Source: an uncultured Leptotrichiaceae bacterium
GTDB lineage: Bacteria > Fusobacteriota > Fusobacteriia > Fusobacteriales > Leptotrichiaceae
Direction: 5' to 3'
NCBI GenBank assembly: GCA_938037005.1
Contig: CALHVR010000024.1
Coordinates: forward strand, 1-23,146
Length of the DNA: 23,146 bases
The translations under genes and the position numbers were made by a program. Shown here piece after piece: positions 1 through 8,404 of this stretch. The notes beneath the pieces are model-generated. The model worked only from the letters and a program-made list of their open reading frames with translations. It searched no databases and was not told the DNA's origin. Positions within the stretch are counted from its first letter, which is position 1. Each line of letters opens with the position of its first letter.

Positions 1-49
1 TATATTTTAAAATAAAATTCTCTTAAAAAAGATAAATGAAGTTCAAATG

Positions 50-56
50 AAAGGAG
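50..56 (+). promoter_or_regulatory. Ribosome binding site that decides the atpA start
   Basis: AAAGGAG lies 8 bases before a TTG at 65. The only in-frame ATG further up (47) overlaps this motif and has no Shine-Dalgarno of its own, so the site argues for initiation at TTG 65. Confidence 0.8.
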
Positions 57-64
57 TAAATTCA

Positions 65-1837
65 TTGAAAATAGGTAAAATAATAAAAGTATCAGGGCCT
101 TTAGTTGTAGCTGAAGGAATGGATGAAGCAAGTGTATATGATGTAGTAAAAGTTTCTGATAATAAATTAATTGGAGAAATAATTGAAATGAGAGGAGATA
201 AAGCCTCAATTCAAGTTTATGAAGAAACAGTTGGAATAGGGCCAGGAGAACCAGTTTATTCAACGGGAGAGCAATTAAGTGTTGAGTTAGGACCTGGATT
301 GTTAGAAGCGATGTTTGATGGAATTCAAAGACCATTGAAAGAGTTTAAAGAAAAAGCAGGTGACTTTTTAAATAAAGGAATAGAAGTTCCTTCATTAAAT
401 AGAGATAAAAAATGGGAATTTGTGCCTACAGCTCAAGTAGGAGAGCATGTTGTGGCTGGAGATATAATTGGGACAGTTCAAGAAACTACATTAATAAATC
501 ATAAAATTATGATTCCGTTTGGAGTAGAAGGTAAAATAAAATCAATTCAAGCAGGAGAATTTACAGTAGTGGAGGATGTAGCTGTAATAGAAACGGAAAA
601 GGGAGATGTAGCCATTCAATTAATGCAAAAATGGCCAGTAAGAAGAGGAAGAAAATATGCTCAGAAATTAAATCCAGAAGCACCGTTAATTACAGGACAA
701 AGAGTAATTGACACATTCTTCCCAGTGACAAAAGGTGGAACGGCATGTGTACCAGGACCATTTGGATCAGGTAAAACAGTCGTACAACACCAATTTGCAA
801 AATGGGGAGATGCACAAGTTGTAGTTTATGTTGGATGTGGTGAACGTGGAAACGAAATGACGGATGTTTTAATGGAGTTTCCAGAAATTATTGACCCTAA
901 AACGGGACAATCATTAATGAAAAGAACAGTGTTAATCGCAAATACTTCAAACATGCCAGTTGCGGCAAGGGAAGCAAGTATTTATACTGGAATTACAATA
1001 GCTGAATACTTTAGAGATATGGGATATTCAGTTGCAATAATGGCAGATTCAACTTCAAGATGGGCAGAAGCATTAAGAGAAATGTCTGGAAGACTTGAAG
1101 AAATGCCAGGAGATGAAGGATATCCAGCATATTTAGGTTCAAGAGCAGCAGAATTTTATGAAAGAGCAGGGAAAGTAATTTGTTTAGGTAAAGATGGAAG
1201 AGAAGGAGCTTTAACTGTAATTGGTGCGGTTTCACCTCCAGGAGGAGATATTTCAGAACCTGTATCGCAAGCAACATTAAGAATAGTTAAAGTGTTCTGG
1301 GGATTAGATGCGAACTTGGCGTACAGAAGACATTTCCCAGCAATTAACTGGTTAAACTCATACACATTATACCAAACAAAAGTTGATGGTTGGATGGATC
1401 AAAATGTAGGTCCAGAATTTTCTAAAAATAGATCAAGAGCAATGTCATTATTACAAGAAGAATCTAGTTTACAAGAAATAGTTAGATTAGTAGGTAGGGA
1501 CACATTATCTGAAAAAGATCAATTAAAATTAGAAGTAGCAAAATCAATTAGAGAAGACTATCTACAACAAAATGCATTTATGGAGTCAGATACTTATACT
1601 TCTTTAGAAAAACAAAACAAAATGTTAGACTTAGTAATTAATTTCTTTGATGAAGGTATAAGAGGGATAGACAATGGAGCTTATTTAAGTGAAATTATAA
1701 GCTTACCAGTAAGAGAAAGAATAGCAAGAGCAAAATACTTGCCAGAAGCTGAATTGAGTAAAATTGATGAAATTAAAGCTGAATTAGCTAGTAGTATAGA
1801 CGAACTTATTAACAAAGGAGGTGCATTAAATGCTTAA
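65..1837 (+). CDS. atpA: V/A-type ATPase catalytic subunit A
   Basis: Catalytic subunit of the V1/A1 head of a membrane rotary ATPase, which couples ATP turnover to H+ or Na+ movement. With the TTG start the protein is 590 residues, normal for the family, and begins MKIGKIIKVSGPLVV as these subunits do. The P-loop GPFGSGKT is at residues 231-238 (Lys237), the catalytic glutamate sits in GERGNEM (Glu260), and the Walker B aspartate is Asp328 in IMADSTSRWAEA. The long insertion between the N-terminal barrel and the P-loop domain (roughly residues 110-190) is typical of subunit A and absent from F-type beta. The gene overlaps atpB by 8 bases. Bases 1-46 hold no recognisable gene end. The membrane ring subunits are outside the window, so the coupling ion cannot be told. 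The symbol ntpA is also used. Confidence 0.97.
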   Translation: MKIGKIIKVSGPLVVAEGMDEASVYDVVKVSDNKLIGEIIEMRGDKASIQVYEETVGIGPGEPVYSTGEQLSVELGPGLLEAMFDGIQRPLKEFKEKAGDFLNKGIEVPSLNRDKKWEFVPTAQVGEHVVAGDIIGTVQETTLINHKIMIPFGVEGKIKSIQAGEFTVVEDVAVIETEKGDVAIQLMQKWPVRRGRKYAQKLNPEAPLITGQRVIDTFFPVTKGGTACVPGPFGSGKTVVQHQFAKWGDAQVVVYVGCGERGNEMTDVLMEFPEIIDPKTGQSLMKRTVLIANTSNMPVAAREASIYTGITIAEYFRDMGYSVAIMADSTSRWAEALREMSGRLEEMPGDEGYPAYLGSRAAEFYERAGKVICLGKDGREGALTVIGAVSPPGGDISEPVSQATLRIVKVFWGLDANLAYRRHFPAINWLNSYTLYQTKVDGWMDQNVGPEFSKNRSRAMSLLQEESSLQEIVRLVGRDTLSEKDQLKLEVAKSIREDYLQQNAFMESDTYTSLEKQNKMLDLVINFFDEGIRGIDNGAYLSEIISLPVRERIARAKYLPEAELSKIDEIKAELASSIDELINKGGALNA

Positions 1838-3209
1838 AGAATATAAAACTATTACTGAAGTAGTTGGACCTTTGATGGTTGTTGAAGGTGTTGAGGGAAT
1901 TAAATATTATGAATTAGTAGATATTGAAACACAAACTGGAGAATTAAGAAGAGGTAGAGTTTTAGAAGTAAATGGTGATAAAGCGATGGTTCAATTATTT
2001 GAAAATTCTGCAGGGTTAAACTTAAAAGATTCAAAAGTCAGATTTTTAGGAAGACCATTGTCATTGGGAGTATCGGAAGATATGATCGGAAGAGTGTTCG
2101 ATGGAATGGGAAGACCAAAAGATAATGGGCCAAAAATTATACCTGAAAAAACATTAGATATAGAAGGAATTGCGATAAATCCAGTGGCAAGAGATTATCC
2201 TGCTGAATTTATACAGACTGGAGTTTCTGCGATTGATGGGCTGAACACTTTAGTTAGAGGACAAAAATTACCTATATTTTCTGGTTCAGGATTACCACAT
2301 TCAGAATTAGCAGCTCAAATTGCAAGACAAGCAAGAGTTTTAGGAACAGATTCTAAATTTGCGGTAGTGTTTGGAGCGATAGGAATTACATTTGAAGAAG
2401 CACAATTCTTTATAGATGACTTTACTAGAACTGGAGCTATTGATAGATCAGTGTTATTTATGAATTTAGCTAATGACCCAGCGATTGAAAGAATAGCAAC
2501 TCCAAGAATGGCACTTACAGCGGCAGAATATTTAGCTTTTGAAAAAGGAATGCATGTATTAGTAATTTTAACAGATTTAACTAACTATTGTGAAGCTTTA
2601 AGGGAAGTTTCAGCAGCAAGAAAAGAAGTACCAGGAAGAAGAGGATATCCAGGATATTTATATACAGATTTATCAACATTATACGAGAGAGCAGGAAAAA
2701 TAAAAGGGAGAGAAGGATCAATCACTCAAATCCCGATATTGACAATGCCGGAAGATGATAAAACACATCCAATTCCTGATTTAACAGGATATATAACAGA
2801 AGGTCAAATTATATTATCGAGAGATTTATATAAACAAAATTTAATGCCTCCGATTGATGTTTTACCTTCATTATCAAGACTTAAAGATAAAGGGATTGGA
2901 AAAAACAAAACTAGAGAAGACCATGCAGATACAATGAATCAGTTATTTGCGGCATATGCAACAGGGAAAGAAGCTAAAGAATTGGCAGTAATTTTAGGAG
3001 AATCAGCGCTATCGGAAACAGATAAAGCATTCGTTAAATTTACTACAGCTTTTGAAGAACAATATGTAGCTCAAGGATTTGAAACAAATAGAACAATAGA
3101 AGAAACATTGAATTTAGGTTGGGAATTGTTAAAAATATTACCAAGAACAGAATTAAAAAGAATTAGAGATGAATATTTAGAAAAATATTTACCTCTAGGG
3201 GATGAATAA
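1830..3209 (+). CDS. atpB: V/A-type ATPase regulatory subunit B
   Basis: Non-catalytic nucleotide-binding subunit that alternates with A in the A3B3 head. At 459 residues it has the usual length. The canonical P-loop is replaced by the degenerate FSGSGLPHSELAAQIARQ segment seen in B subunits, and the family stretches DDFTRTGAIDRSVLFMNLA and LTDLTNYCEALREVSAARK are present. The ATG lies 9 bases after a strong AAAGGAGG (1814-1821) inside the end of atpA, and the 8-base overlap suggests coupled translation. atpD follows after 2 bases, giving the common A-B-D order. The symbol ntpB is also used. Confidence 0.97.
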   Translation: MLKEYKTITEVVGPLMVVEGVEGIKYYELVDIETQTGELRRGRVLEVNGDKAMVQLFENSAGLNLKDSKVRFLGRPLSLGVSEDMIGRVFDGMGRPKDNGPKIIPEKTLDIEGIAINPVARDYPAEFIQTGVSAIDGLNTLVRGQKLPIFSGSGLPHSELAAQIARQARVLGTDSKFAVVFGAIGITFEEAQFFIDDFTRTGAIDRSVLFMNLANDPAIERIATPRMALTAAEYLAFEKGMHVLVILTDLTNYCEALREVSAARKEVPGRRGYPGYLYTDLSTLYERAGKIKGREGSITQIPILTMPEDDKTHPIPDLTGYITEGQIILSRDLYKQNLMPPIDVLPSLSRLKDKGIGKNKTREDHADTMNQLFAAYATGKEAKELAVILGESALSETDKAFVKFTTAFEEQYVAQGFETNRTIEETLNLGWELLKILPRTELKRIRDEYLEKYLPLGDE

Positions 3210-3211
3210 TT

Positions 3212-3841
3212 ATGGCAAGATTAAATGTTAATCCTACAAGAATGGAGTTATCTAAACTTAAAATTCGTTTAAAGACAGCAGCTAGAGGACATAAATTATT
3301 AAAAGATAAGCAAGATGAATTGATGAGACAATTTATAGAAATGGTTAAGCAAAATAAAAAATTACGTGAAAAAGTAGAAGAAAAATTACAAAATTCATTT
3401 AAAGATTTTTTACTTGCAAGAGGAGTAATGTCAGATGAAATGCTTGAAAATGCAGTTGCTTATCCAAAAGAGGAAATTTCACTTAATGTAAAAATGAAAA
3501 ATATAATGAGTGTAAATGTTCCAGAGATGACTTTCGTTAAGAAAAATACAGATGAATCAAATATTTATCCTTATGGATTTGCACAAACTTCTGCAGATTT
3601 AGATGATGCAATTTCTGGTTTAAATGATATAATGCTTGAATTGTTAGAATTAGCACAAATTGAAAAAGCTTGTCAATTAATGGCAGATGAGGTAGAGAAA
3701 ACTAGACGACGTGTTAATGCTTTGGAATATATGACAATACCACAATTAAAAGAAACAATAAGATTTATTCAAATGAAATTAGATGAAAATGAAAGAGCTA
3801 GTATAACTAGATTAATGAAAGTAAAAAGTATGATGCAATAA
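3212..3841 (+). CDS. atpD: V/A-type ATPase subunit D (central stalk)
   Basis: Central rotor shaft that turns inside the A3B3 head. The 209-residue length fits the V_ATPase_D family, as does the start MARLNVNPTRMELSKLKIRL followed by a long charged helix. The C-terminal part (about residues 150-205) returns as a second long helix containing the family-type phrase KTRRRVNALEYMTIPQL, giving the antiparallel coiled coil expected of the shaft. The gene starts 2 bases after the atpB stop with only a weak GGGGAT site upstream, so it probably depends on translation of atpB. It is the last gene of the operon and a terminator follows 9 bases after its stop. The symbol ntpD is also used. Confidence 0.95.
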   Translation: MARLNVNPTRMELSKLKIRLKTAARGHKLLKDKQDELMRQFIEMVKQNKKLREKVEEKLQNSFKDFLLARGVMSDEMLENAVAYPKEEISLNVKMKNIMSVNVPEMTFVKKNTDESNIYPYGFAQTSADLDDAISGLNDIMLELLELAQIEKACQLMADEVEKTRRRVNALEYMTIPQLKETIRFIQMKLDENERASITRLMKVKSMMQ

Positions 3842-3849
3842 AAAATAAT

Positions 3850-3891
3850 AAATATGTACATTTAATTTGAATTATTTGTACATATTTTTTT
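3850..3891 (+). terminator. Intrinsic terminator of the V-ATPase operon
   Basis: An 11-bp perfect inverted repeat (AAATATGTACA at 3850-3860 with TGTACATATTT at 3877-3887) has a 16-base loop and runs into a T-tract ending at 3891. It is AT-rich, as expected in this genome, and sits directly after atpD. Confidence 0.8.
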
Positions 3892-3900
3892 GGAATTAAA

Positions 3901-3917
3901 AGTTAAAAAAATTAACT
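3901..3917. repeat. Small inverted repeat AGTTAA-N5-TTAACT
   Basis: Perfect 6-bp arms separated by five A residues, between the atpD terminator and the lacI-type promoter. It could be part of the termination region or a protein-binding site, or chance in such AT-rich DNA. Confidence 0.3.
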
Positions 3918-3958
3918 TAGTTTGTATATTTATTTAAATTTTTATAACTTATTAGGTA

Positions 3959-3986
3959 TTGTAAAAAATAGAAATAACTATATAAT
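3959..3986 (+). promoter_or_regulatory. Predicted sigma70-type promoter for the regulator-malQ-pulA genes
   Basis: TTGTAA (3959-3964), a 16-bp spacer, then a perfect TATAAT (3981-3986). A second overlapping TATAAT lies at 3986-3991. There is no CG dinucleotide anywhere between 3842 and 4019, so no CG-centred operator like the one at 8362 is present here. The regulator may therefore not control its own promoter through that type of site. Confidence 0.6.
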
Positions 3987-4019
3987 ATAATGTAAATATT
4001 TAAATAGAAAGGAGCATGT

Positions 4020-5015
4020 ATGAGAAAATTTACTATAAAAGATGTTGCAAAAATTGCTAATGTTAGTGAAGCTACAGTGTCAAGAGTTATGTCTAATAGT
4101 AGTTTGATAAGTGATAAAACTAAAGAAAAAGTCATGGAAGTCGTGAGAAAATTAGATTATTTTCCCAATTCTGCTGCTGTTTCATTAACTAAAAGTAAAA
4201 GAAATATATTAGGATTAGAGATTGTAAGTTCAGATAAAAAAGAAAATCCACTTCAAAATGATTACTATAATGAAATTATACCTTTTATTAGTAAATATGC
4301 TTTAGATTTAGGATATTATACATTGTATTTGCAGTTTGAAAATAAGGAAGAAGCGTACGAGAATGTATATAAGTTAATTAAAAGTAATAGAATAGATGGA
4401 GTAATTTTTCTTAATTTTATTGAAGATGAAGAACATATATCGTATTTTGAAAAAATATTATTTCCATATACAATAATAGGAACACCTAACGATAAAACAA
4501 AGGGGCTTTGGATAGATAATGATAACATAAAATCATGTTTTGATATAACAAATGATTTGATAAAAAAAGGTAAGAAAAATATATTATTTATTTCTGGTCC
4601 AAGTGATATGAGTGTATCTGTTTATAGGAAAAAAGGATATATTGAGGCGTTAAAAAAGAATAAAATAACTATTGAAAAAAAGAATGTGTTATCACTTTCT
4701 GAATTTAGTTCAGATTTAGCTTATGTTAATGTTAAAAACTATAAAAACATAGATAAAATTGATGCTATTATAACAACGGATGATATATTGGCTATAGGAG
4801 CAAAAAAGGCAGTAGATAATTTAGATATAGATATAGAGGTAACAGGATTTAATAATTCAAAATTAAGAAGTTATTTGAATTATAAATTTACAACGGTTGA
4901 CATTAAATATGATAAATTAGCTAAGGGTGCGGTATATTTATTAACAAGTAAAATAGAAGAAAAGGAATTAAAATCTAATTATATAGTAGTTGAAAGTGAA
5001 ATAATAAAAAGATAG
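4020..5015 (+). CDS. LacI-family transcriptional regulator, probable maltodextrin regulator
   Basis: DNA-binding regulator of 331 residues. The N-terminal LacI helix-turn-helix is plain: FTIKDVAKIANVSEATVSRV at residues 4-23, then a hinge segment with Leu around residue 57. Residues about 62-331 form a periplasmic-binding-protein-like sensor domain (LGLEI start, DGVIF, IDAIITTDDILAIGAKKA). The Arg or Gln usual in the hinge A-R/Q-x-L phrase is replaced by Val (AAVSL). ATG 4020 has AAAGGAG 5 bases upstream. malQ begins 7 bases after the stop, so the regulator is probably cotranscribed with malQ and pulA. A LacI-type operator lies ahead of malE. The ligand (maltose or maltodextrin) is inferred from these neighbours, so no specific symbol is given. 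Confidence 0.92.
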   Translation: MRKFTIKDVAKIANVSEATVSRVMSNSSLISDKTKEKVMEVVRKLDYFPNSAAVSLTKSKRNILGLEIVSSDKKENPLQNDYYNEIIPFISKYALDLGYYTLYLQFENKEEAYENVYKLIKSNRIDGVIFLNFIEDEEHISYFEKILFPYTIIGTPNDKTKGLWIDNDNIKSCFDITNDLIKKGKKNILFISGPSDMSVSVYRKKGYIEALKKNKITIEKKNVLSLSEFSSDLAYVNVKNYKNIDKIDAIITTDDILAIGAKKAVDNLDIDIEVTGFNNSKLRSYLNYKFTTVDIKYDKLAKGAVYLLTSKIEEKELKSNYIVVESEIIKR

Positions 5016-5022
5016 GAGTCAT

Positions 5023-6543
5023 ATGGATAAGTATAATTATAAAGATATAAACAAAGAAAGAAAAAGTGGAATAATAATGCATATATCATCACTATGGAGT
5101 GAGTATGGTATAGGTAATTTAGGAGAAGAAGCATATAAATTTGCAGATTTTTTAAAAGAAGCAGGTCAATGTTATTGGCAAATATTACCGATAGGACCTA
5201 CGGGGTATGGTGATTCTCCATATCAATCGTTTTCATCTTTTGCTGGGAATCCATATTTTATAGATTTTAAAATTCTAGCTAAAGAAGGATATTTAAAAGA
5301 AGAGGATTTTAAAAATTTAGATTACGGTAATGATAGAGAAAGAGTTGATTTTGGTAAAATATATACCACTAGAAATATAGTTTTAGGTATTGCTTATGAA
5401 AATTTTAAAAAGAGTAGTAAAGATAATGAAAAGTATTTTGATTTCTTAAATGAAAATTTTGATTGGATAGAAGATTATTCACTTTTTATGGCACTTAAAG
5501 AACATTTTGGGAATGTTTCGTTTGAAGATTTTCCTAGTGATATTAAAAATAGAGAAGAAGAAGCGATGAATAGATATTCTAAAGAATTAGAAGATAGAAT
5601 AAATTATCATAAGTTTTTACAATTTAAGTTTTTTGAACAATATACATCTTGGAAAAATTATGTTAATAGTTTAGGAATAGAAGTAATAGGGGATATGCCG
5701 ATATATGTTGCTCCAGATAGTATGGAAGTATGGAAAAATCCTGAATTATTCATAAAAGATAAAGTTGGAGGTTGTCCACCAGATGGATTTAGTGCAGGAG
5801 GACAAAAATGGGGTAATCCAATATATGATTGGAAAAAACATAAAGAAGAAGACTTTAAATGGTGGATAAATAGAATAGAAAAAACTTTAAAATATGTAGA
5901 TGTTTTAAGAATAGATCACTTTAGAGGATTTGAATCATATTGGGCAGTTCCAAAATATGACGAAGATGCTAGAAATGGAGAATGGGTTAAAGCAGAAGGT
6001 GAAGCACTTTTTGAGAAAGTAAAAGAAAAATTAGGGGATATAAAAATAGTCGCAGAAGATTTAGGATATACTACAGTAGAAGTGGTACAATTTAGAGAAA
6101 AAACAGGATTTCCTGGAATGAAAATGCTTCAATTTGCATTTGATCCTAATAATGAAAGTGATTTTATACCTCATCAAATAGAAAGAAATTGGGCTGTATA
6201 TACAGGAACTCATGATAGTGATACAGTTAAATCTTGGTTTGAAAAGGCAAATAAAAAGGAAGTTGAATTTGCTAAAAAATATCTTCATTTAACAGATGAA
6301 AAAGATTATGTGTTAGGATTTATAAGAGCGGCGTGGAGTTCAGTTGCTAATATGGCTATAGCTCAAATTCAAGATTTTTTAGAACTAGGAGATGAAGGTC
6401 GTATGAATACACCTGCAACGCTTGGTAACTGGTCTTGGCGTATAAAAAAAGAAAATTTAACTAAAGAATTGAGTGACAGAATTTACGATTTAACAAAAAC
6501 TTATTCAAGATTAAATAAGGAGGCTAGAAAAGATGAAATATAA
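5023..6543 (+). CDS. malQ: 4-alpha-glucanotransferase (amylomaltase), GH77
   Basis: Cytoplasmic enzyme that transfers alpha-1,4-glucan segments between maltodextrins, releasing glucose and longer chains. At 506 residues it is the compact Gram-positive/Thermus-like form. All three GH77 catalytic residues are visible: nucleophile Asp298 in RIDHFRGF, acid/base Glu345 in VAEDLGYTT, and Asp398 in TGTHDSDTV. The N-terminal SGIIMHISSLWSEYGIGNLG and the GDSPYQSFSSFAGNPYFID stretch are also family marks. The start has a TAGGAG site just upstream, partly inside the regulator stop region. The 3' end overlaps pulA by 11 bases, indicating one operon and coupled translation. It works with PulA on the maltodextrin brought in by MalEFGK. 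Confidence 0.96.
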   Translation: MDKYNYKDINKERKSGIIMHISSLWSEYGIGNLGEEAYKFADFLKEAGQCYWQILPIGPTGYGDSPYQSFSSFAGNPYFIDFKILAKEGYLKEEDFKNLDYGNDRERVDFGKIYTTRNIVLGIAYENFKKSSKDNEKYFDFLNENFDWIEDYSLFMALKEHFGNVSFEDFPSDIKNREEEAMNRYSKELEDRINYHKFLQFKFFEQYTSWKNYVNSLGIEVIGDMPIYVAPDSMEVWKNPELFIKDKVGGCPPDGFSAGGQKWGNPIYDWKKHKEEDFKWWINRIEKTLKYVDVLRIDHFRGFESYWAVPKYDEDARNGEWVKAEGEALFEKVKEKLGDIKIVAEDLGYTTVEVVQFREKTGFPGMKMLQFAFDPNNESDFIPHQIERNWAVYTGTHDSDTVKSWFEKANKKEVEFAKKYLHLTDEKDYVLGFIRAAWSSVANMAIAQIQDFLELGDEGRMNTPATLGNWSWRIKKENLTKELSDRIYDLTKTYSRLNKEARKDEI

Positions 6544-8299
6544 GATATATAATGGAGAACTTGGAGTAAAGTACAATAAAGAATATACAGAATTTAAACT
6601 ATATGCACCTAATGCTATAAATGTAGATTTGATAATAGGTCAAAAAATTTATGGTATGGAAAAAATTACAGAAATAGGTTTATTTCAACAAGTTTTACCC
6701 GGAGATTTTGAAGGAAAGAGATACCAATATCAAGTATTTACAGAAGATGAAAGATATATTACAACAGATCCATATGCTATAGCTTGTGAGGTAAATAGTG
6801 GTAGAGGAATAATAATAGATAGAGAGAAAGCTCAAATTGAAAATTTTGAAAGAATGGAAAGTTTCAAAAATCCACTTGATGCAATAATTTATGAAATATC
6901 AATTAGAGATTTTACACAAGATGCGGTAAATAAAGGGAAGTTTTTAGGAGTAATAGAAGATAAACAATTAAATTATTTGAAAAAATTAGGAATAACACAT
7001 GTTCAAATAATACCGTTCTATGATTTTTCTGAAGATTCAGTAGATGAAGAATATCCAGAAAAAAAATATAACTGGGGATATGATCCAGTAAATTATAATG
7101 TGCCTGAGGGGTCATTTTCAACAAATCCATACAATCCATATACTAGAATTAAAGAATTAAAAAAAATGATAAAGGTTTTACACGAAAATGGTATAAGGGT
7201 AATAATGGATGTCGTATATAATCATGTATTTGATGCTATGAGTCACAGTCTTTGGAAGACAATGCAAAAAGATGCGTTTAGATTTTATGAAAATGGAGAA
7301 TTTTCTAACGGAAGTGCCTGTGGAAATGATGTAGCTAGTGAAAATCCTATGGTAAGAAGATATATTGTAGATAGCATTCTTTACTGGACTAATGAATTTA
7401 AACTTGATGGATTTAGATTTGATCTTATGGGTATACTTGATGTTGACACAATGAATGAAATAAGAGAAAAACTAGATGAAATAGATGAAGGGATAATAAT
7501 TCTTGGAGAAGGTTGGGATTTGAATACAAATCTTGACAAAGAAAAAAAAGCTAATCAATTGAATGCACATAAAATGCCAAGAATTGCTTTTTTTAGCGAT
7601 GATACACGGGATACTTTAAGAGGAAGTACTTTTGAAAAATTGGGTCAAGGATTTGCAAATGGTGGAAAATCGAATGAACGATTAATAAATTCTATAAAAG
7701 GAGGTATTAATTTAAAAAAATATATTGCACCAAATCAATTAATACAATATGTTGAAGCCCATGATAATAATACTGTGTTTGATCATTTTAATATAACTAA
7801 TACAAAGGATAGTTTAGATGATCGAATAAAAATGCAAAATATTGCTACAACTATGGTACTTCTATCACAAGGGATACCATTTATACATGCAGGTCAAGAA
7901 TTCTTTAGAACAAAATTAGGTCATGAAAATTCGTATAACTTATCAGATGAAATAAATAAATTTGATTTTGATAGAGCAAATAGTTTTAATGATTGTATAG
8001 AATATATATCAAATTTAATAGCATATAGGAAAAAAACATCTTTATTTAAGTTGAATAGTTTTGAAGAAATAGAGAAGAAATTTAAATTATTAAAATTTAC
8101 TGATAGAGGTTTAATGTATTCTTTAGATGATAAAATTTTTGTAATTGTTAATAGTTCTGACAAAGCAATGAATTTTGAGATTGAGAGTGGAAATTATGAA
8201 ATTATATTTAGTAATTTTAAAAAAGAAAATACTAATATTTTAATAGATAAATTGCTTAAAATTTCGAGATATAACTGTGTTATTTTAGAAAAAAAGTAA
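6533..8299 (+). CDS. pulA: Type I pullulanase (glycogen/maltodextrin debranching), GH13
   Basis: Hydrolyses alpha-1,6 branch links in maltodextrins or glycogen. The 588 residues comprise an N-terminal CBM48-like domain (about 1-95) and a GH13 barrel. The type I pullulanase signature YNWGYDP is at residues 179-185. Catalytic residues are Asp297 (DGFRFDLMG), Glu326 (ILGEGWDL) and Asp411 (VEAHDNNTVFDH); VIMDVVYNHVF is conserved region I. There is no signal peptide and no starch-binding CBM41, so the enzyme is cytoplasmic and shorter than secreted pullulanases. AAGGAGG (6517-6523) precedes ATG 6533 inside the end of malQ. No clear terminator follows, so some transcription may continue into malE. 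Confidence 0.93.
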   Translation: MKYKIYNGELGVKYNKEYTEFKLYAPNAINVDLIIGQKIYGMEKITEIGLFQQVLPGDFEGKRYQYQVFTEDERYITTDPYAIACEVNSGRGIIIDREKAQIENFERMESFKNPLDAIIYEISIRDFTQDAVNKGKFLGVIEDKQLNYLKKLGITHVQIIPFYDFSEDSVDEEYPEKKYNWGYDPVNYNVPEGSFSTNPYNPYTRIKELKKMIKVLHENGIRVIMDVVYNHVFDAMSHSLWKTMQKDAFRFYENGEFSNGSACGNDVASENPMVRRYIVDSILYWTNEFKLDGFRFDLMGILDVDTMNEIREKLDEIDEGIIILGEGWDLNTNLDKEKKANQLNAHKMPRIAFFSDDTRDTLRGSTFEKLGQGFANGGKSNERLINSIKGGINLKKYIAPNQLIQYVEAHDNNTVFDHFNITNTKDSLDDRIKMQNIATTMVLLSQGIPFIHAGQEFFRTKLGHENSYNLSDEINKFDFDRANSFNDCIEYISNLIAYRKKTSLFKLNSFEEIEKKFKLLKFTDRGLMYSLDDKIFVIVNSSDKAMNFEIESGNYEIIFSNFKKENTNILIDKLLKISRYNCVILEKK

Positions 8300-8326
8300 A
8301 ATAATAAAAAAAAATATAAATAGGTA

Positions 8327-8354
8327 TTGACATTCAAAAAAATCAGGGTAAAAT
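8327..8354 (+). promoter_or_regulatory. Predicted promoter of malE
   Basis: Consensus TTGACA (8327-8332), a 16-bp spacer, and TAAAAT (8349-8354). The expected transcription start is near 8361, at the edge of the operator at 8362-8375. The TTG of the -35 box also opens the longest in-frame extension of malE, which is therefore not the real start. Confidence 0.75.
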
Positions 8355-8361
8355 ATATTAC

Positions 8362-8375
8362 TGTAAGCGATTGCA
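8362..8375. promoter_or_regulatory. LacI/CcpA-type operator overlapping the malE transcription start
   Basis: TGTAAGCGATTGCA is an imperfect palindrome around a central CG (10 of 14 positions symmetric) and fits the TGnAAnCGnTTnCA pattern of LacI-family operators. It begins about 8 bp after the -10 box, where a bound repressor would block initiation or early elongation. The regulator encoded at 4020-5015 is the likely binder. A catabolite-control protein of the same family is the alternative. Confidence 0.75.
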
Positions 8376-8404
8376 TAAATTATAAATATAGAAGGTGGAA
8401 GATT

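Noticed and set aside
1..46. End of an upstream V-ATPase gene
   Set aside because: A short open stretch in one frame ends at TAA 24-26, but the few residues visible do not identify any subunit.
8327..8404. N-terminal extension of malE beginning at TTG 8327
   Set aside because: It would read through the -35 box, -10 box and operator and would bury the lipoprotein signal peptide; ATG 8405 has a proper ribosome site.
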